A stretch of DNA of 64,000 nt, from assembly GCA_965279405.1 (NCBI GenBank), contig OZ257157.1, positions 1,488,001 through 1,552,000 of the forward strand. Reading direction: 5' to 3'. The translations under genes and the position numbers were made by a program. Positions 8,642-17,059 of this stretch are shown here, piece by piece. Under the pieces are notes generated by a model, which did no database searches, was not told where the DNA came from, and saw nothing but the letters and a program-made list of their open reading frames with translations. Source of the stretch: CBDDIP01 sp965279405. Its GTDB lineage: Bacteria > Actinomycetota > Acidimicrobiia > Acidimicrobiales > Ilumatobacteraceae. Numbering within the stretch: the first letter of the stretch is position 1; each line of letters opens with the position of its first letter.

Positions 8642-8695
8642 TGTGTCGTCTGCGTTCTGTGTCGTCTGCGTTCTGGGTCGTCTGCGTTCTGTGTG
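8642..8695. repeat. 16-bp tandem repeat, 3.4 copies
   Basis: The unit TGTGTCGTCTGCGTTC occurs at 8642-8657 and 8658-8673, a third time with one change (TGGG) at 8674-8689, and is followed by a partial TGTGTG copy. The array ends 4 nt before the stop codon of the ABC binding-protein gene, so it lies immediately 3' of it. No hairpin potential is obvious in the unit. It looks like a slippage-prone spacer repeat. Confidence 0.85.
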
Positions 8696-8699
8696 ACGG

Positions 8700-9734
8700 T
8701 CAGGTCTTGGGAAGGCCCGGCGGGTTGACCTCGGACTTGGCGATCGCCTCGACGTCGAGGCCCCACTTCGCCAGCACCTTGCCGTAGTCGCCCGTCTCGA
8801 TGACGTGGTTCAGCGCCGCGGAGATCGCCGCAGCAAGTCCGCTGTCCTTCTTCGACATCGCCGCGATCTGCGCCGGGATCGCCCCGCCGCCGGGGACGAC
8901 GCCGACGATCTGCGTCTTGCCGGTGGTCTGGTGGCGGTACGACGCGGACGGCGCCGGTCCGAAGTAGATGTCGATGCGGCCGGAGTCCAGGGCCAGCAGG
9001 AAGTCGGCCTCGTTCTGGTAGTACTGGATCTCGGTGTCCTTCAGGCCGGCGGCCTTGTTCTCGGCAACCCACGACAGCAGGATCTGCTCCTGGTTGGTGC
9101 CCGAACCGACGGCCACCTTCAGCCCGGCGATGTCGGCCGCCTTGTTGATCACCAGCGGGCTACCGGCCTGGGCCTCGAAGGCCAAGGAGTCGACGCGGTA
9201 GGAGGCGAAGTCGTACTTCTCCTTGCGCTCCTCGGTGACGGTGATGTTCGCGAAGGCTGCGTCGTACTGACCGCTGTCGACGGAGAGGAACAGGTTCTCC
9301 CACGACGTCGGCTCGACCTCGAGCTTCAGGCCGAGCGTGTCGGCGACGAGGTAGGCGATGTCGAGCTCGTTGCCGACGAGCGTGGTCTCGTCGTCTGCGT
9401 AGAGCAGCAGTGGCGGCGCATCGAACGCACCGATGCCGATCTTCAACGTGCCGCTCTTCTTCCACTCCTCGGGCAACGTTTCGGCGATGGCGTCGTCCTT
9501 CGCGACGCGGATGCGCGTCGCCTGCTCGACGGAGGTGTCGAAGTCGCCGACGGCGACGGCGACCGGTGCGGCGGTGTTGGGAGCGACCGTCTCGGATGGA
9601 CCCGAGGGGGCGACCGTTCCGGCAGGCGCGCTCGATCCGCTCGCTTCGTCGGAACCGCACGCACTGGCGATGAGGCCGAATGCGAGGACGATGCCGACGA
9701 GCGACGCTCGTCGATGGCGGGTGGTGCTGTTCAC
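8700..9734 (-). CDS. ABC transporter substrate-binding lipoprotein, polar amino-acid family
   Basis: A 344-residue extracytoplasmic binding protein with an N-terminal lipoprotein signal: basic stretch, hydrophobic core and lipobox LIASAC, followed by a Gly/Ser/Pro-rich linker. The body is the SBP_bac_3 fold (GTLKIGIGAFDAPPLLLY, DSGQYDAAFANITVTEERKEKYDF, GSGTNQEQILLSW), typical of binders of amino acids, cystine and S-substituted cysteines. The start is the GTG at 9732-9734. It is followed on the same strand by GNAT and LLM genes and preceded by its ATPase and permease, so the importer probably feeds those enzymes. Confidence 0.9.
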   Translation of the reverse strand: MNSTTRHRRASLVGIVLAFGLIASACGSDEASGSSAPAGTVAPSGPSETVAPNTAAPVAVAVGDFDTSVEQATRIRVAKDDAIAETLPEEWKKSGTLKIGIGAFDAPPLLLYADDETTLVGNELDIAYLVADTLGLKLEVEPTSWENLFLSVDSGQYDAAFANITVTEERKEKYDFASYRVDSLAFEAQAGSPLVINKAADIAGLKVAVGSGTNQEQILLSWVAENKAAGLKDTEIQYYQNEADFLLALDSGRIDIYFGPAPSASYRHQTTGKTQIVGVVPGGGAIPAQIAAMSKKDSGLAAAISAALNHVIETGDYGKVLAKWGLDVEAIAKSEVNPPGLPKT

Positions 9735-9797
9735 GTGATGACTCCGTTGTCTGTCTGTGTTGGGGGTTGGGGGATTGCTGTGCTGCCGACGCTTCCG

Positions 9798-10619
9798 TCA
9801 GAGCACCTTGGCCAGGAACCCGGCGGTGCGTTCGTGCGCCGGCGAGTCGAACACCTGGTGCACCGGGCCGGACTCGACGATCAGCCCGTCGTCCATGAAC
9901 ACGACGGTGTCGGCGACCTCGCGGGCGAAGCCCGTCTCGTGGGTGACGACGATCATCGTCGTGCCGTCGCGGGCGAGTGCCTTCATCACGTCGAGCACCT
10001 CGTTGACGAGCTCTGGGTCGAGCGCGCTGGTCGGCTCGTCGAAGAGCATCACCTTGGGCTCCATCGCCAGCGCGCGTGCGATGGCGACGCGCTGCTGCTG
10101 TCCACCGGAGAGCCGGCGCGGGTACGAGTCGGCTCGATCGGCGAGGCCGACGCGGGCGAGGTAGTCGCGCGCCAGCGCCTCGGCCTGCTGGCGCGACTTG
10201 CCCTGTGCCGACCGCGGTGCCTCGGCCACGTTCTCCAGCGCAGTGAGGTGGGGGAAGAGGTTGAAGTTCTGGAAGACCATGCCCACGTGCGTGCGCTGCT
10301 TCAGCACGTCGCGCTCGCGCAGCTCGTGCAGCTTGTTGCCCGCCCTGCGGTAGCCGATGATGTCGCCGTCGATGGCGATGTAGCCGCTGTTGACCTTCTC
10401 GAGGTGGTTGATGCAACGCAGCAAGGTGCTCTTGCCCGAGCCCGAGGCGCCGAGTACGACGGTCACCTCGCCCGGGGCGACCGTGAGGTCGATGCCGTGG
10501 AGCACCTCGTGCGTGCCGTAGCTCTTGCGCACGTCGTGGACGAGCACCATCGGCTCCCTGCGCCCGCCGCCGTTCGCTGCGGCCGATGCCGAGCCGAGGT
10601 CGAGCTCGTCGATGCTCAT
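9798..10619 (-). CDS. Amino-acid ABC transporter ATP-binding protein
   Basis: A 273-residue ABC ATPase of the polar amino-acid class (GlnQ/HisP/TcyN type). Walker A is GASGSGKST, the Q-loop VFQNFNLFPH, the signature LSGGQQQR, Walker B VMLFDEPTS, followed by the switch His in VVTHE. The ATG at 10617-10619 overlaps the permease stop by 4 nt. About 20 extra N-terminal residues precede the first beta strand. It energises uptake through the permease encoded just upstream. Confidence 0.93.
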   Translation of the reverse strand: MSIDELDLGSASAAANGGGRREPMVLVHDVRKSYGTHEVLHGIDLTVAPGEVTVVLGASGSGKSTLLRCINHLEKVNSGYIAIDGDIIGYRRAGNKLHELRERDVLKQRTHVGMVFQNFNLFPHLTALENVAEAPRSAQGKSRQQAEALARDYLARVGLADRADSYPRRLSGGQQQRVAIARALAMEPKVMLFDEPTSALDPELVNEVLDVMKALARDGTTMIVVTHETGFAREVADTVVFMDDGLIVESGPVHQVFDSPAHERTAGFLAKVL

Positions 10620-11614
10620 CGCGTGCCCTCGACGGCAGCGACGTCCTCGCGACGGGCGCGCTCGGCGATGCTGCGCACCACGCCGCGCACGCGCTGCAGC
10701 GGCGTCGGTGGCAGCTGGCGCACCGAACCTCGGGCGAAGTGCCGTTCTACGTAGTACTGGATGATCGACAGCACGGTCGTCAGCACGAGGTACCAGACGG
10801 TGGCCACCATCAGCAGCGCCCACACCGCGCCGTTGCGGTTGTAGATCACGCGCACTTGGTAGAACAGCTCGCCGATCGCCATCACGTACACGACCGACGT
10901 GCTCTTGAAGAGGTTGATCACCTCGTTGGCGCCGGTGGGCAGGATCGTGCGCATCGCCTGCGGCAGCACGATCCGGCGGAACTGCCGGCGACGCGGGATG
11001 CCGAGCGCAGCAGCCGCCTCGCGCTGCCCGTGATCCACCGAGAGCAGACCGGAGCGCATCACCTCCGACGAGTACGCGGCCTGGTGCACCGCGAGCCCGG
11101 TGATCGCCGCGGCCATCGGGCTGAAGAGGTCGAGCGTGTTGGTCGACCAGATCGACGGTCCGAACGGGATGCCGATCGAGAGCGTGCGGTACAGGTAGGC
11201 GAGGTTGTACCAGAAGAGCAGGTTGACGATCAGCGGGATCGAGCGGAACAGCCACGTGTACGTCCAGCTGACCGCCTGCAACAGCGGGCTCTTGGACAAC
11301 CGCATCGCGGCGAGCACGGTGCCGAGCCCGAAGCCGATCACGGTGCCCCACAGGGTCAGCCACAGCGTGGTCCGCAGGGCGCGCAGGATCGAGTCGGCCG
11401 TGAAGTAGTCGAAGAAGATCGGCCAGTCCCACTGCGAGTTGGTGACGAGCCCGTTGACGAACATGGCCAGCAGCACGGCGATGACGATCGTGGCCACCCA
11501 TCGCGACGGGTGTCGCAGTGGGACGACTCGCAGCGGTTCGTTCGCCGTCGCCCGGGGGCGAGAGGGGTCGGCAGCACGGAAGGGAAGCAGCTCGGTGATC
11601 GCTTCGGCGGTCAT
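10616..11614 (-). CDS. Amino-acid ABC transporter permease
   Basis: A 332-residue HisMQ-type permease with a cytoplasmic N-terminal tail, then membrane segments (IVIAVLLAMFVNGLV, LRTTLWLTLWGTVIGFGLG) and the binding-protein-dependent permease EAA loop EAAAALGIPRRRQFRRIVLPQA. A single permease gene implies a homodimer. Two ATGs are possible (11626 and 11614). I prefer 11614, because TAGACA-N17-TATGGT forms a promoter whose -10 overlaps the first ATG and puts the transcript start at about the second. It is the first gene of the minus-strand operon. Confidence 0.88.
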   Translation of the reverse strand: MTAEAITELLPFRAADPSRPRATANEPLRVVPLRHPSRWVATIVIAVLLAMFVNGLVTNSQWDWPIFFDYFTADSILRALRTTLWLTLWGTVIGFGLGTVLAAMRLSKSPLLQAVSWTYTWLFRSIPLIVNLLFWYNLAYLYRTLSIGIPFGPSIWSTNTLDLFSPMAAAITGLAVHQAAYSSEVMRSGLLSVDHGQREAAAALGIPRRRQFRRIVLPQAMRTILPTGANEVINLFKSTSVVYVMAIGELFYQVRVIYNRNGAVWALLMVATVWYLVLTTVLSIIQYYVERHFARGSVRQLPPTPLQRVRGVVRSIAERARREDVAAVEGTR

Positions 11615-11621
11615 GGCGACG

Positions 11622-11650
11622 ACCATAACCGGATAAATCCGATCTGTCTA
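11622..11650 (-). promoter_or_regulatory. Promoter of the amino-acid importer/LLM operon
   Basis: Minus-strand -35 TAGACA (11645-11650), 17-nt spacer, -10 TATGGT (11622-11627), then 7 nt to the ATG at 11614. The spacing predicts transcription starting at or next to the ATG, that is, a leaderless mRNA. Confidence 0.55.
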
Positions 11651-11661
11651 GTCATCTTTCT

Positions 11662-11678
11662 CACACTGTGTGTAGTGT
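11662..11678 (+). promoter_or_regulatory. Operator-like palindrome and -10 box of the amine oxidase operon
   Basis: CACACTGTGTG (11662-11672) is a perfect 11-bp palindrome around a central T. It abuts TAGTGT (11673-11678), a -10-like hexamer 8 nt before the ATG at 11687. Its place between divergent operons would let one regulator act on both. Confidence 0.4.
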
Positions 11679-11686
11679 TTCGCGAT

Positions 11687-12838
11687 ATGACAACCACCGA
11701 CCACGATCTGATCGTCCTCGGACTCGGTGCGATGGGCAGCTCGACGGTGGACGCCGCCGCAGCAGCAGGGCATCGCGTGCTCGGTCTCGAGGCGTTCGCC
11801 CAGGGCCACGATCGAGGCTCGTCACACGGCCCGACGCGGATCCTGCGCCGCAGCATCGAGGAGGGCCCGCACTACGTGCCGCTCGTGCTCGATGCGCTGA
11901 CGCGCTGGGCTGAGCTCGACGCCGACGAGGTGGCTCGTGGTCATCGGCCGGTGACTGCGCTGCACGGCGCGATCCGCATCGCCCCCGAGGGCTCGCTGCT
12001 GCACGCCGCCTTCCTGACCAGTGCGACCGAGCACGGTCTTGACTTCGAGCGGCTCAGCGCGGGCGATGTGCACGAACGCTTCCCCGGCTTTCGCGTGCCC
12101 GCCGATCACAGCGCCCTGTTCGAGCGGGAGGCCGGAGTCTTGTTCGCCGATTGCGCCGTGCGCGCGCTGCAGGACCGTGCCGGACGGCGCGGCGCGACGC
12201 TGAGCTTCGAGTCGCCCGTGCTCGGCTGGAGCACCGACGGAGACGGTGTCGTCGTCACGACCGCACACGAGACGCATCGAGCGGCGCGGCTCGTCATCAC
12301 CGCCGGCGCGTGGACGTCGCGACTCCTGCCCGGCCTCGGCATCCCACTGACCCCGCACCGCATCGTCAACGTCTCCTTCGAGCCAGCAGAGCGAGCATTG
12401 TTCGAACCCGAACGCCTCCCGGCGTTCATCGTCACCGATGGGGTGGACGGCGTGTACGGCGTTCCCGCCGTTCCGGGCGAAGGGCTGAAGGTCGGCGCCA
12501 GCGGCGCACCGGTGGACCCCGACGACGTCGATCGCACGGTGCACGACGACGAGATCGCCCGGCTGCGCGCCGTCGTCGACCGCTACCTCCCGCTGGCCGG
12601 TGGCCCGATCAGCTCCACGCTGACGTGCCTCTACACGGTCGCCCCGGATGGCGGCTTCGTCATCGACCTTCACCCCGACCACTCGAACGTCGTCATCGCT
12701 TCGCCGTGCTCGGGGCACGGCTTCAAGTACACGACGGCGATCGGACCGCTGCTCACCGATCTGGCCACCACCGGCCGCACCCACTTCGACATCAGCTCGT
12801 TCGCCATCGACCGATTCATCACTGCAGGAGCGTCATGA
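11687..12838 (+). CDS. FAD-dependent amine oxidase, sarcosine oxidase / N-methyltryptophan oxidase (SolA) family
   Basis: A 383-residue monomeric sarcosine oxidase-type flavoprotein. The N-terminal dinucleotide fold is IVLGLGAMGSST, followed by GLEAF and GSSHGPTRILR. The motif CLYTVAPDGGFVID holds Cys314 at the position that carries covalent FAD in this family, and SPCSGHGFKYTTAIGPLL closes the flavin site. It should oxidise a secondary or primary amine to an imine with H2O2 release. It heads the plus-strand operon; its stop overlaps the next start by 4 nt. The substrate is unknown, but the location opposite an amino-acid importer suggests an N-methyl or N-alkyl amino acid. Confidence 0.87.
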   Translation: MTTTDHDLIVLGLGAMGSSTVDAAAAAGHRVLGLEAFAQGHDRGSSHGPTRILRRSIEEGPHYVPLVLDALTRWAELDADEVARGHRPVTALHGAIRIAPEGSLLHAAFLTSATEHGLDFERLSAGDVHERFPGFRVPADHSALFEREAGVLFADCAVRALQDRAGRRGATLSFESPVLGWSTDGDGVVVTTAHETHRAARLVITAGAWTSRLLPGLGIPLTPHRIVNVSFEPAERALFEPERLPAFIVTDGVDGVYGVPAVPGEGLKVGASGAPVDPDDVDRTVHDDEIARLRAVVDRYLPLAGGPISSTLTCLYTVAPDGGFVIDLHPDHSNVVIASPCSGHGFKYTTAIGPLLTDLATTGRTHFDISSFAIDRFITAGAS

Positions 12839-14031
12839 CCGCCACCCCTTCGCCGACTCCCTCACCAGTCAGCTCGACGCCACCACCCTCGGGCGGCATT
12901 CCGTTGTCGGTGCTGGACCTCGTGCCGATCAGCAGCGGGTCGACTGCGGCAGCCGCTGTCGCCAACACCATCGACCTGGCCAGAGCGACCGAGGCTGCCG
13001 GCTACCGCCGCTACTGGGTGGCCGAGCACCACCTCAATCCCGGTGTCGCCGGGACCAGCCCGGCACTGCTGATCGCACTGATCGCCAACGGCACGTCGAC
13101 CATCCGCGTCGGCTCCGGCGCGGTGCTGATGGGTCACCACACGCCCCTGTCAGTGGTCGAGCAGTTCGGTCTGCTCGATGCCGTGCACCCCGGGCGCATC
13201 GACCTCGGCGTCGGTCGGTCGGGCTTCCGGCGCGCCGGTGCGAGCGCATCGCTGGGCGAGCCGAAGGAGACGCGTCGCACCGAGCGCGGCCTCCTCATCC
13301 CGGCGCCGTTCTCGTTCGCCCACCTCGTCGGCTCACCGCGGTTCGCCGTCCAGATCGCGCTGCTGCAGCAGCCGAAGGCCGAGACGCCGGAGTACGCCGA
13401 GCAGGTCGACGAGATCCTCGCCTTCATCGAGGGCACGTACCGCTCCGCCGCCGGCGTGGAAGCGCACGTCGCGGCCGCGGAGGGTGCCGGGCTGGAGGTG
13501 TGGATCCTCGGCTCCAGCGGCGGCGAGAGCGCTACCGTCGCCGGCGAGCGCGGTCTGCCGTTCGCCGCCAACTACCACGTCGCGCCGAGCGCCGTGCTCG
13601 AGGCCGTCGAGTCGTACCGGCGCGCCTTCCGACCGACCGCGGCGCTCGCCGCACCGCACGTTGCCGTGTCGGCCGACGTGGTCGTCGGTGAGGACGAAGC
13701 TCACGCTCGCGAGCTGGCCTCGGGCTACGGGCTGTGGGTCCGCAGCATCCGCACTGCCGAGGGCGCGATCCCCTTCCCGACGCCCGACGAAGCGCGCCGC
13801 CACGTGTGGACCGACGCCGACCGGGCGTTGGTGCAGGACCGCCTCGACACGCAGTTCGTCGGTGACGCATCGACGGTGGCCGACCAGCTGCAGGTGCTGG
13901 CCGACGAGACCGGCGCCGACGAGCTGGTGATCACCACGATCACCCACGACCACCGCGACCGCGTCCGCTCGTACCAGCTGCTCGCCGACGAGTGGGCACG
14001 CCGTCACCAGCTCGTGACGAGCCGACGATGA
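12835..14031 (+). CDS. LLM class flavin-dependent oxidoreductase (MsnO8/YhbW-like)
   Basis: A 398-residue luciferase-like protein beginning LSVLDLVPISSGS, the hallmark of the MsnO8-type branch, then ATEAAGYRRYWVAEHH, VGSGAVLMGHHTPLSVVEQFGLLDAVHPGR and VWILGSSGGESATVAGERGLPFAANYH. The C-terminus has FVGDASTVADQLQVLADETGADELVI. The first 20 residues are Ser/Thr/Pro-rich and probably disordered. The ATG at 12835-12837 overlaps the amine oxidase stop (ATGA), and the stop overlaps the next start in the same way. Members use FMN or F420; which one is not decidable here. Confidence 0.85.
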   Translation: MTATPSPTPSPVSSTPPPSGGIPLSVLDLVPISSGSTAAAAVANTIDLARATEAAGYRRYWVAEHHLNPGVAGTSPALLIALIANGTSTIRVGSGAVLMGHHTPLSVVEQFGLLDAVHPGRIDLGVGRSGFRRAGASASLGEPKETRRTERGLLIPAPFSFAHLVGSPRFAVQIALLQQPKAETPEYAEQVDEILAFIEGTYRSAAGVEAHVAAAEGAGLEVWILGSSGGESATVAGERGLPFAANYHVAPSAVLEAVESYRRAFRPTAALAAPHVAVSADVVVGEDEAHARELASGYGLWVRSIRTAEGAIPFPTPDEARRHVWTDADRALVQDRLDTQFVGDASTVADQLQVLADETGADELVITTITHDHRDRVRSYQLLADEWARRHQLVTSRR

Positions 14032-15395
14032 GCACCACCACCAAAGACGTCGACCGGCGCGGCCACGCCGGTGCGGGCGCCGGTGAACGACCGCTGCTGG
14101 ACGTGGTCGGCGCCGACCTGCTCGTGCCGGTCGTCACCGGAGGGCAGCGCCGGTTCGTCCACCTCGACCATGCGGCCAGCGCGCCGGCGCTGCGTTCCGT
14201 CGCCGACGCCGTTGCCGACTTCCTGCCGTGGTATGCCAGCGTGCACCGTGGTGCCGGCTACACGTCGGTCGTCAGCAGCGAGGTATTGGCCTCGGCACGC
14301 GATCAGGTGCGTCGCTTCGTCGGTGGCCGTGCTGACGACGACGTGATCTTCACCCGCAACACCACCGACTCGCTGAACCTGCTCGCCCGGTCGTTGCCCG
14401 ACGACACGACCGTGCTCACGCTCGACCTCGAGCACCACGCCAACCTGCTGCCGTGGCGGACCCGGCCGGTGGTCCACCTCGCCACACCATCGGACCTCGC
14501 CGACGTCGCCGGACTCTTCGACAGCGCGCTCGGCCAGGTGCGGACGGAGCACGCGCTGATGGCGGTGACGGGGGCGAGCAACGTCACCGGCGAGGTGCTG
14601 CCGATCGCCGACCTCGCGTTCATCGCTCATCGTCACGGCGCGCGCATCGTCGTCGATGCTGCGCAACTCGCTGCCCACCGGTCGATCGACGTGCGTGCAG
14701 CGGACGTCGACTACCTCGCGTTCTCCGGTCACAAGATCTACGCGCCGTTCGGCGCCGGGGTGCTGATCGGCCGACGCGACTGGCTCGATGCCGCGCCACC
14801 GCACCTCGCCGGTGGCGGCGCCGTCCGCGCCGTCACGCTCGACCGAGTCGACTGGGCGACCTCGCCGGCCCGTCACGAAGCAGGGACCCCGAACGTGCTC
14901 GGTGCCGTGGCCATCGCAGAAGCATGCCGTGCGCTGGACGAGGTCGGCTTCGTGGCGATCGAGGCACACGATGCCGCGCTGTTGACGCGGCTGCGCGACG
15001 GGCTCGCACACGTTGGCGGCGTCCGCAGCGTCGACGCCTTCGGCGAGCGCAGTGATCGCGTCGGTCTGGTCACGTTCACCAGTGCCGTGCCGGCCGCGTT
15101 GCTCGCCGCCGCGTTGAGCGCCGAGCACGGCATCGCCACTCGCGACGGCGCGTTCTGCGCGCATCCGTTGCTGCGCCGGCTGCTCGGCGACGATGAACTC
15201 GCCGTGCCCAACGCGGTGCCGAACGCTGTGCGGGCCAGCGTCGGCGTCGGCACCACCGTCGACGACGTGGACGCGCTCGTCGACGCGGTCGCCGAGCTCA
15301 GCGAGTCCGGACCGCGTTGGGACTACCGCATGGTCGACGGACGACTCGCGCCCGACCCCGACGTCCGCGGTCGGCCGCTCTTCGGAACGACCTGA
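14028..15395 (+). CDS. Aminotransferase class V / SufS-like cysteine desulfurase family PLP enzyme
   Basis: A 455-residue fold-type I PLP enzyme. Visible residues are His137 in LEHHANLLPW (PLP stacking), Asp210 in IVVDAAQ, the Schiff-base Lys236 in SGHKIYAPFG and Cys377 in RDGAFCAHP, which aligns with the catalytic Cys of SufS. The set is thus complete for desulfurase or C-S lyase activity. The N-terminal 40 residues are extra. Being third in an operon with an amine oxidase and a monooxygenase, and far from any suf genes, it more likely releases sulfur from a catabolic intermediate than makes Fe-S clusters (inference). Confidence 0.84.
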   Translation: MSTTTKDVDRRGHAGAGAGERPLLDVVGADLLVPVVTGGQRRFVHLDHAASAPALRSVADAVADFLPWYASVHRGAGYTSVVSSEVLASARDQVRRFVGGRADDDVIFTRNTTDSLNLLARSLPDDTTVLTLDLEHHANLLPWRTRPVVHLATPSDLADVAGLFDSALGQVRTEHALMAVTGASNVTGEVLPIADLAFIAHRHGARIVVDAAQLAAHRSIDVRAADVDYLAFSGHKIYAPFGAGVLIGRRDWLDAAPPHLAGGGAVRAVTLDRVDWATSPARHEAGTPNVLGAVAIAEACRALDEVGFVAIEAHDAALLTRLRDGLAHVGGVRSVDAFGERSDRVGLVTFTSAVPAALLAAALSAEHGIATRDGAFCAHPLLRRLLGDDELAVPNAVPNAVRASVGVGTTVDDVDALVDAVAELSESGPRWDYRMVDGRLAPDPDVRGRPLFGTT

Positions 15396-15417
15396 CGGGC
15401 GGGGCGCGCGCCGGCGG

Positions 15418-15933
15418 TCACCAGGTGCCGCGGTGGACGACCTCGGTGAACGGTCGGCGGTCGGGCTTGACGATCGGGCTCAGCGGACGATCCGCCGGGT
15501 AGCCGAGCCCAATGATGTACGCGGCGATGTGACCGTCGGGGAACCCGAGGATCGCGCGGGCCTTGTCCTGGTCGCCGATCGAGGAGTGACCGCTGCCGAT
15601 GCCGAGATCGGTCGCCGCAAGGAGCATCGCATAGGTCGCCTGGCCGAGGTCGTAGCGATCGATCGTCAAGAAGCGCGGCTCATCCGGTTCCGGCACCACG
15701 AGCACGATCGCCGCGGCGGAACCGGGGATGTGCCGGGCGCCCATCCAGACGTCGCCGAGCGCGACGAGCTGCTCCCGAGCGGTGACGAGCACGAAGTCCC
15801 ACCGCTGCCGGTTCGAGGCCGACGGCGCGCGCCAACCGGCCTCGAGGATCCGGTCGAGGTCGTCCTCGGCGATCGGCTGGTCGGTGTAGGCGCGCACGTT
15901 GCGCCGCGCCCGGATCGCATCCCACGTTTCCAT
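15418..15933 (-). CDS. Nitroreductase family protein
   Basis: A 171-residue FMN-binding nitroreductase-fold protein: AIRARRNVRAYTDQPIAEDDLDRILEAGWRAPSASNRQRWDFVLV is the classic N-terminal FMN phosphate/isoalloxazine region, and ATYAMLLAATDLGIGSGHSSI the dimer helix. It is short relative to most (190-220). NAD(P)H-dependent reduction of nitro groups, quinones or flavins is possible. The start is the ATG at 15931-15933. It converges tail-to-tail with the PLP-enzyme gene (22-nt gap) and lies 23 nt downstream of the carbonic anhydrase gene, so it is probably cotranscribed with that. Confidence 0.86.
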   Translation of the reverse strand: METWDAIRARRNVRAYTDQPIAEDDLDRILEAGWRAPSASNRQRWDFVLVTAREQLVALGDVWMGARHIPGSAAAIVLVVPEPDEPRFLTIDRYDLGQATYAMLLAATDLGIGSGHSSIGDQDKARAILGFPDGHIAAYIIGLGYPADRPLSPIVKPDRRPFTEVVHRGTW

Positions 15934-15956
15934 GGCGGCACCGTACGGCAGGCGGC

Positions 15957-16535
15957 TCAGCCGACCGCGCCGGCGGCCGTCGCCTCGGGTACTTCCACCA
16001 GGCGTCCGGTGACGACGTCGTAGATGTAGCCGTAGATCGGGATGCCCGCCGGCACCAGCGGATGGTTGCGGATGCGGGCGACGTCCTCGGTGACGCTGGC
16101 CGCGTTGTCGCTGATCGTCAGCCAGTCGATGTACTTGGCTTCCGGCGAGCCAGGCCCGGTGCCGACGTCGACGAACCCGTCTGCCGTGAGCGCTGCCGTC
16201 TCCAGGCTGTTGGCGAGCAGCCCGCGGATCACCTCGTCGGTGAAGAACTCCATGCCGCAGTTCGTGTGGTGGATGACGAACCACTCCTTGGTTCCGAGGA
16301 GCTTGTAGGAGATGACGAGCGAGCGGATCGCGTCGTCGCTGGCGCGACCACCGGCGTTGCGGATGACGTGCGCGTCGCCCTCGGCCAGTCCCGCGTACTT
16401 GGCCGGGTCGAGCCGCGCGTCCATGCACGTGAGGATGGCGAAGCCGCGGGCAGGCGGCAGCGCGAGCGTCCCCTTGTCGCCGAACGACTCGGCATACGAC
16501 TCGTTGGCGGCGAGCACCTCGTTGAGCACACCCAT
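15957..16535 (-). CDS. Beta-class carbonic anhydrase
   Basis: A 192-residue beta-carbonic anhydrase interconverting CO2 and bicarbonate. Zinc ligands are Cys37 (TCMDAR), His90 and Cys93 (HHTNCG); the Asp39-Arg41 dyad is intact. Length and order match the mycobacterial Rv1284 type, with an Asp in the open active site rather than as a fourth ligand. The start is the ATG at 16535 with GGAG upstream. A TTGACT-N17-ACATCT promoter can be drawn at 16585-16613 (minus strand). Confidence 0.9.
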   Translation of the reverse strand: MGVLNEVLAANESYAESFGDKGTLALPPARGFAILTCMDARLDPAKYAGLAEGDAHVIRNAGGRASDDAIRSLVISYKLLGTKEWFVIHHTNCGMEFFTDEVIRGLLANSLETAALTADGFVDVGTGPGSPEAKYIDWLTISDNAASVTEDVARIRNHPLVPAGIPIYGYIYDVVTGRLVEVPEATAAGAVG

Positions 16536-17000
16536 GATCCACTCCCATCGGTCGGCGGCCGATGCTTCGGCACCCGTGAACCGTAGATGTTCAATCCCGA
16601 TCGATCAAGTCAACTTTTCCACTATGCCGAAGATAATTCCGTATCGCGGAGAACAAGGCACGCCGTCGCTCCGGCAGGAGCAGTCGGTCGGCGACGTACG
16701 CGACCAGCATCGTTCGATCTCGCGCATGACGCTGGGGGGCGCTCCGGTCCGGGACCAGAAACGATCACAGTTCACCGCCGATCTGGTGCCGTTGACAGCC
16801 CCAGGGGGAGCGCATGCGTCGTCGTCTCGATCCGATCGAGAGCGTCTGACGTCCCTCCAACGACCGCAGAGGACCCGCCGAGCGTGCCCGTCAAGCTGGG
16901 AAAACATGCGCTTGTTGGCCGACGGACGGAGCTCTCGGCACCCCTGCAATCATGCGCCCGATGGTGTTGCGAGGCGGGCCTCCGCACACCTAGTGTGGTC
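16536..17000. other. Long intergenic stretch without a convincing gene
   Basis: About 465 bp between the carbonic anhydrase start and the regulated promoter of the first dehydratase. It is less GC-rich than the flanks and every frame is interrupted or lacks codon bias. One frame contains LVGRRTEL, which recalls the P-loop lead-in of LuxR-type ATPases, but nothing follows that supports it. The stretch holds the carbonic anhydrase promoter (TTGACT and ACATCT, 16585-16613, minus strand). A small RNA or decayed gene cannot be excluded. Confidence 0.5.
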
Positions 17001-17016
17001 CTGGAAACGTATCCCA
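16991..17016 (+). promoter_or_regulatory. LacI-type operator site 1 and -10 box, dehydratase promoter
   Basis: CTGGAAACGTATCCCA (17001-17016) is an imperfect CG-centred palindrome of the LacI/GalR type. A -10-like TAGTGT (16991-16996) ends 4 nt before it, so a bound repressor would cover the transcript start. The same -10/4 nt/CTGG layout recurs at 19330-19355 and, on the minus strand, at 34810-34835. Confidence 0.7.
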
Positions 17017-17029
17017 ACGGGGATCGTCG

Positions 17030-17059
17030 ATGGAACCCAGAGAACTGCGGGGCTCATGA
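17030..17059 (+). other. Possible nine-residue leader ORF coupled to the dehydratase
   Basis: ATG at 17030 opens the frame MEPRELRGS, whose TGA stop (17057-17059) overlaps the dehydratase ATG (17056-17058) as ATGA. A GGGG run lies 8 nt upstream. It lies in the 5' leader downstream of the operator. Such overlap is typical of translational coupling, but so short an ORF could be chance. Confidence 0.3.
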
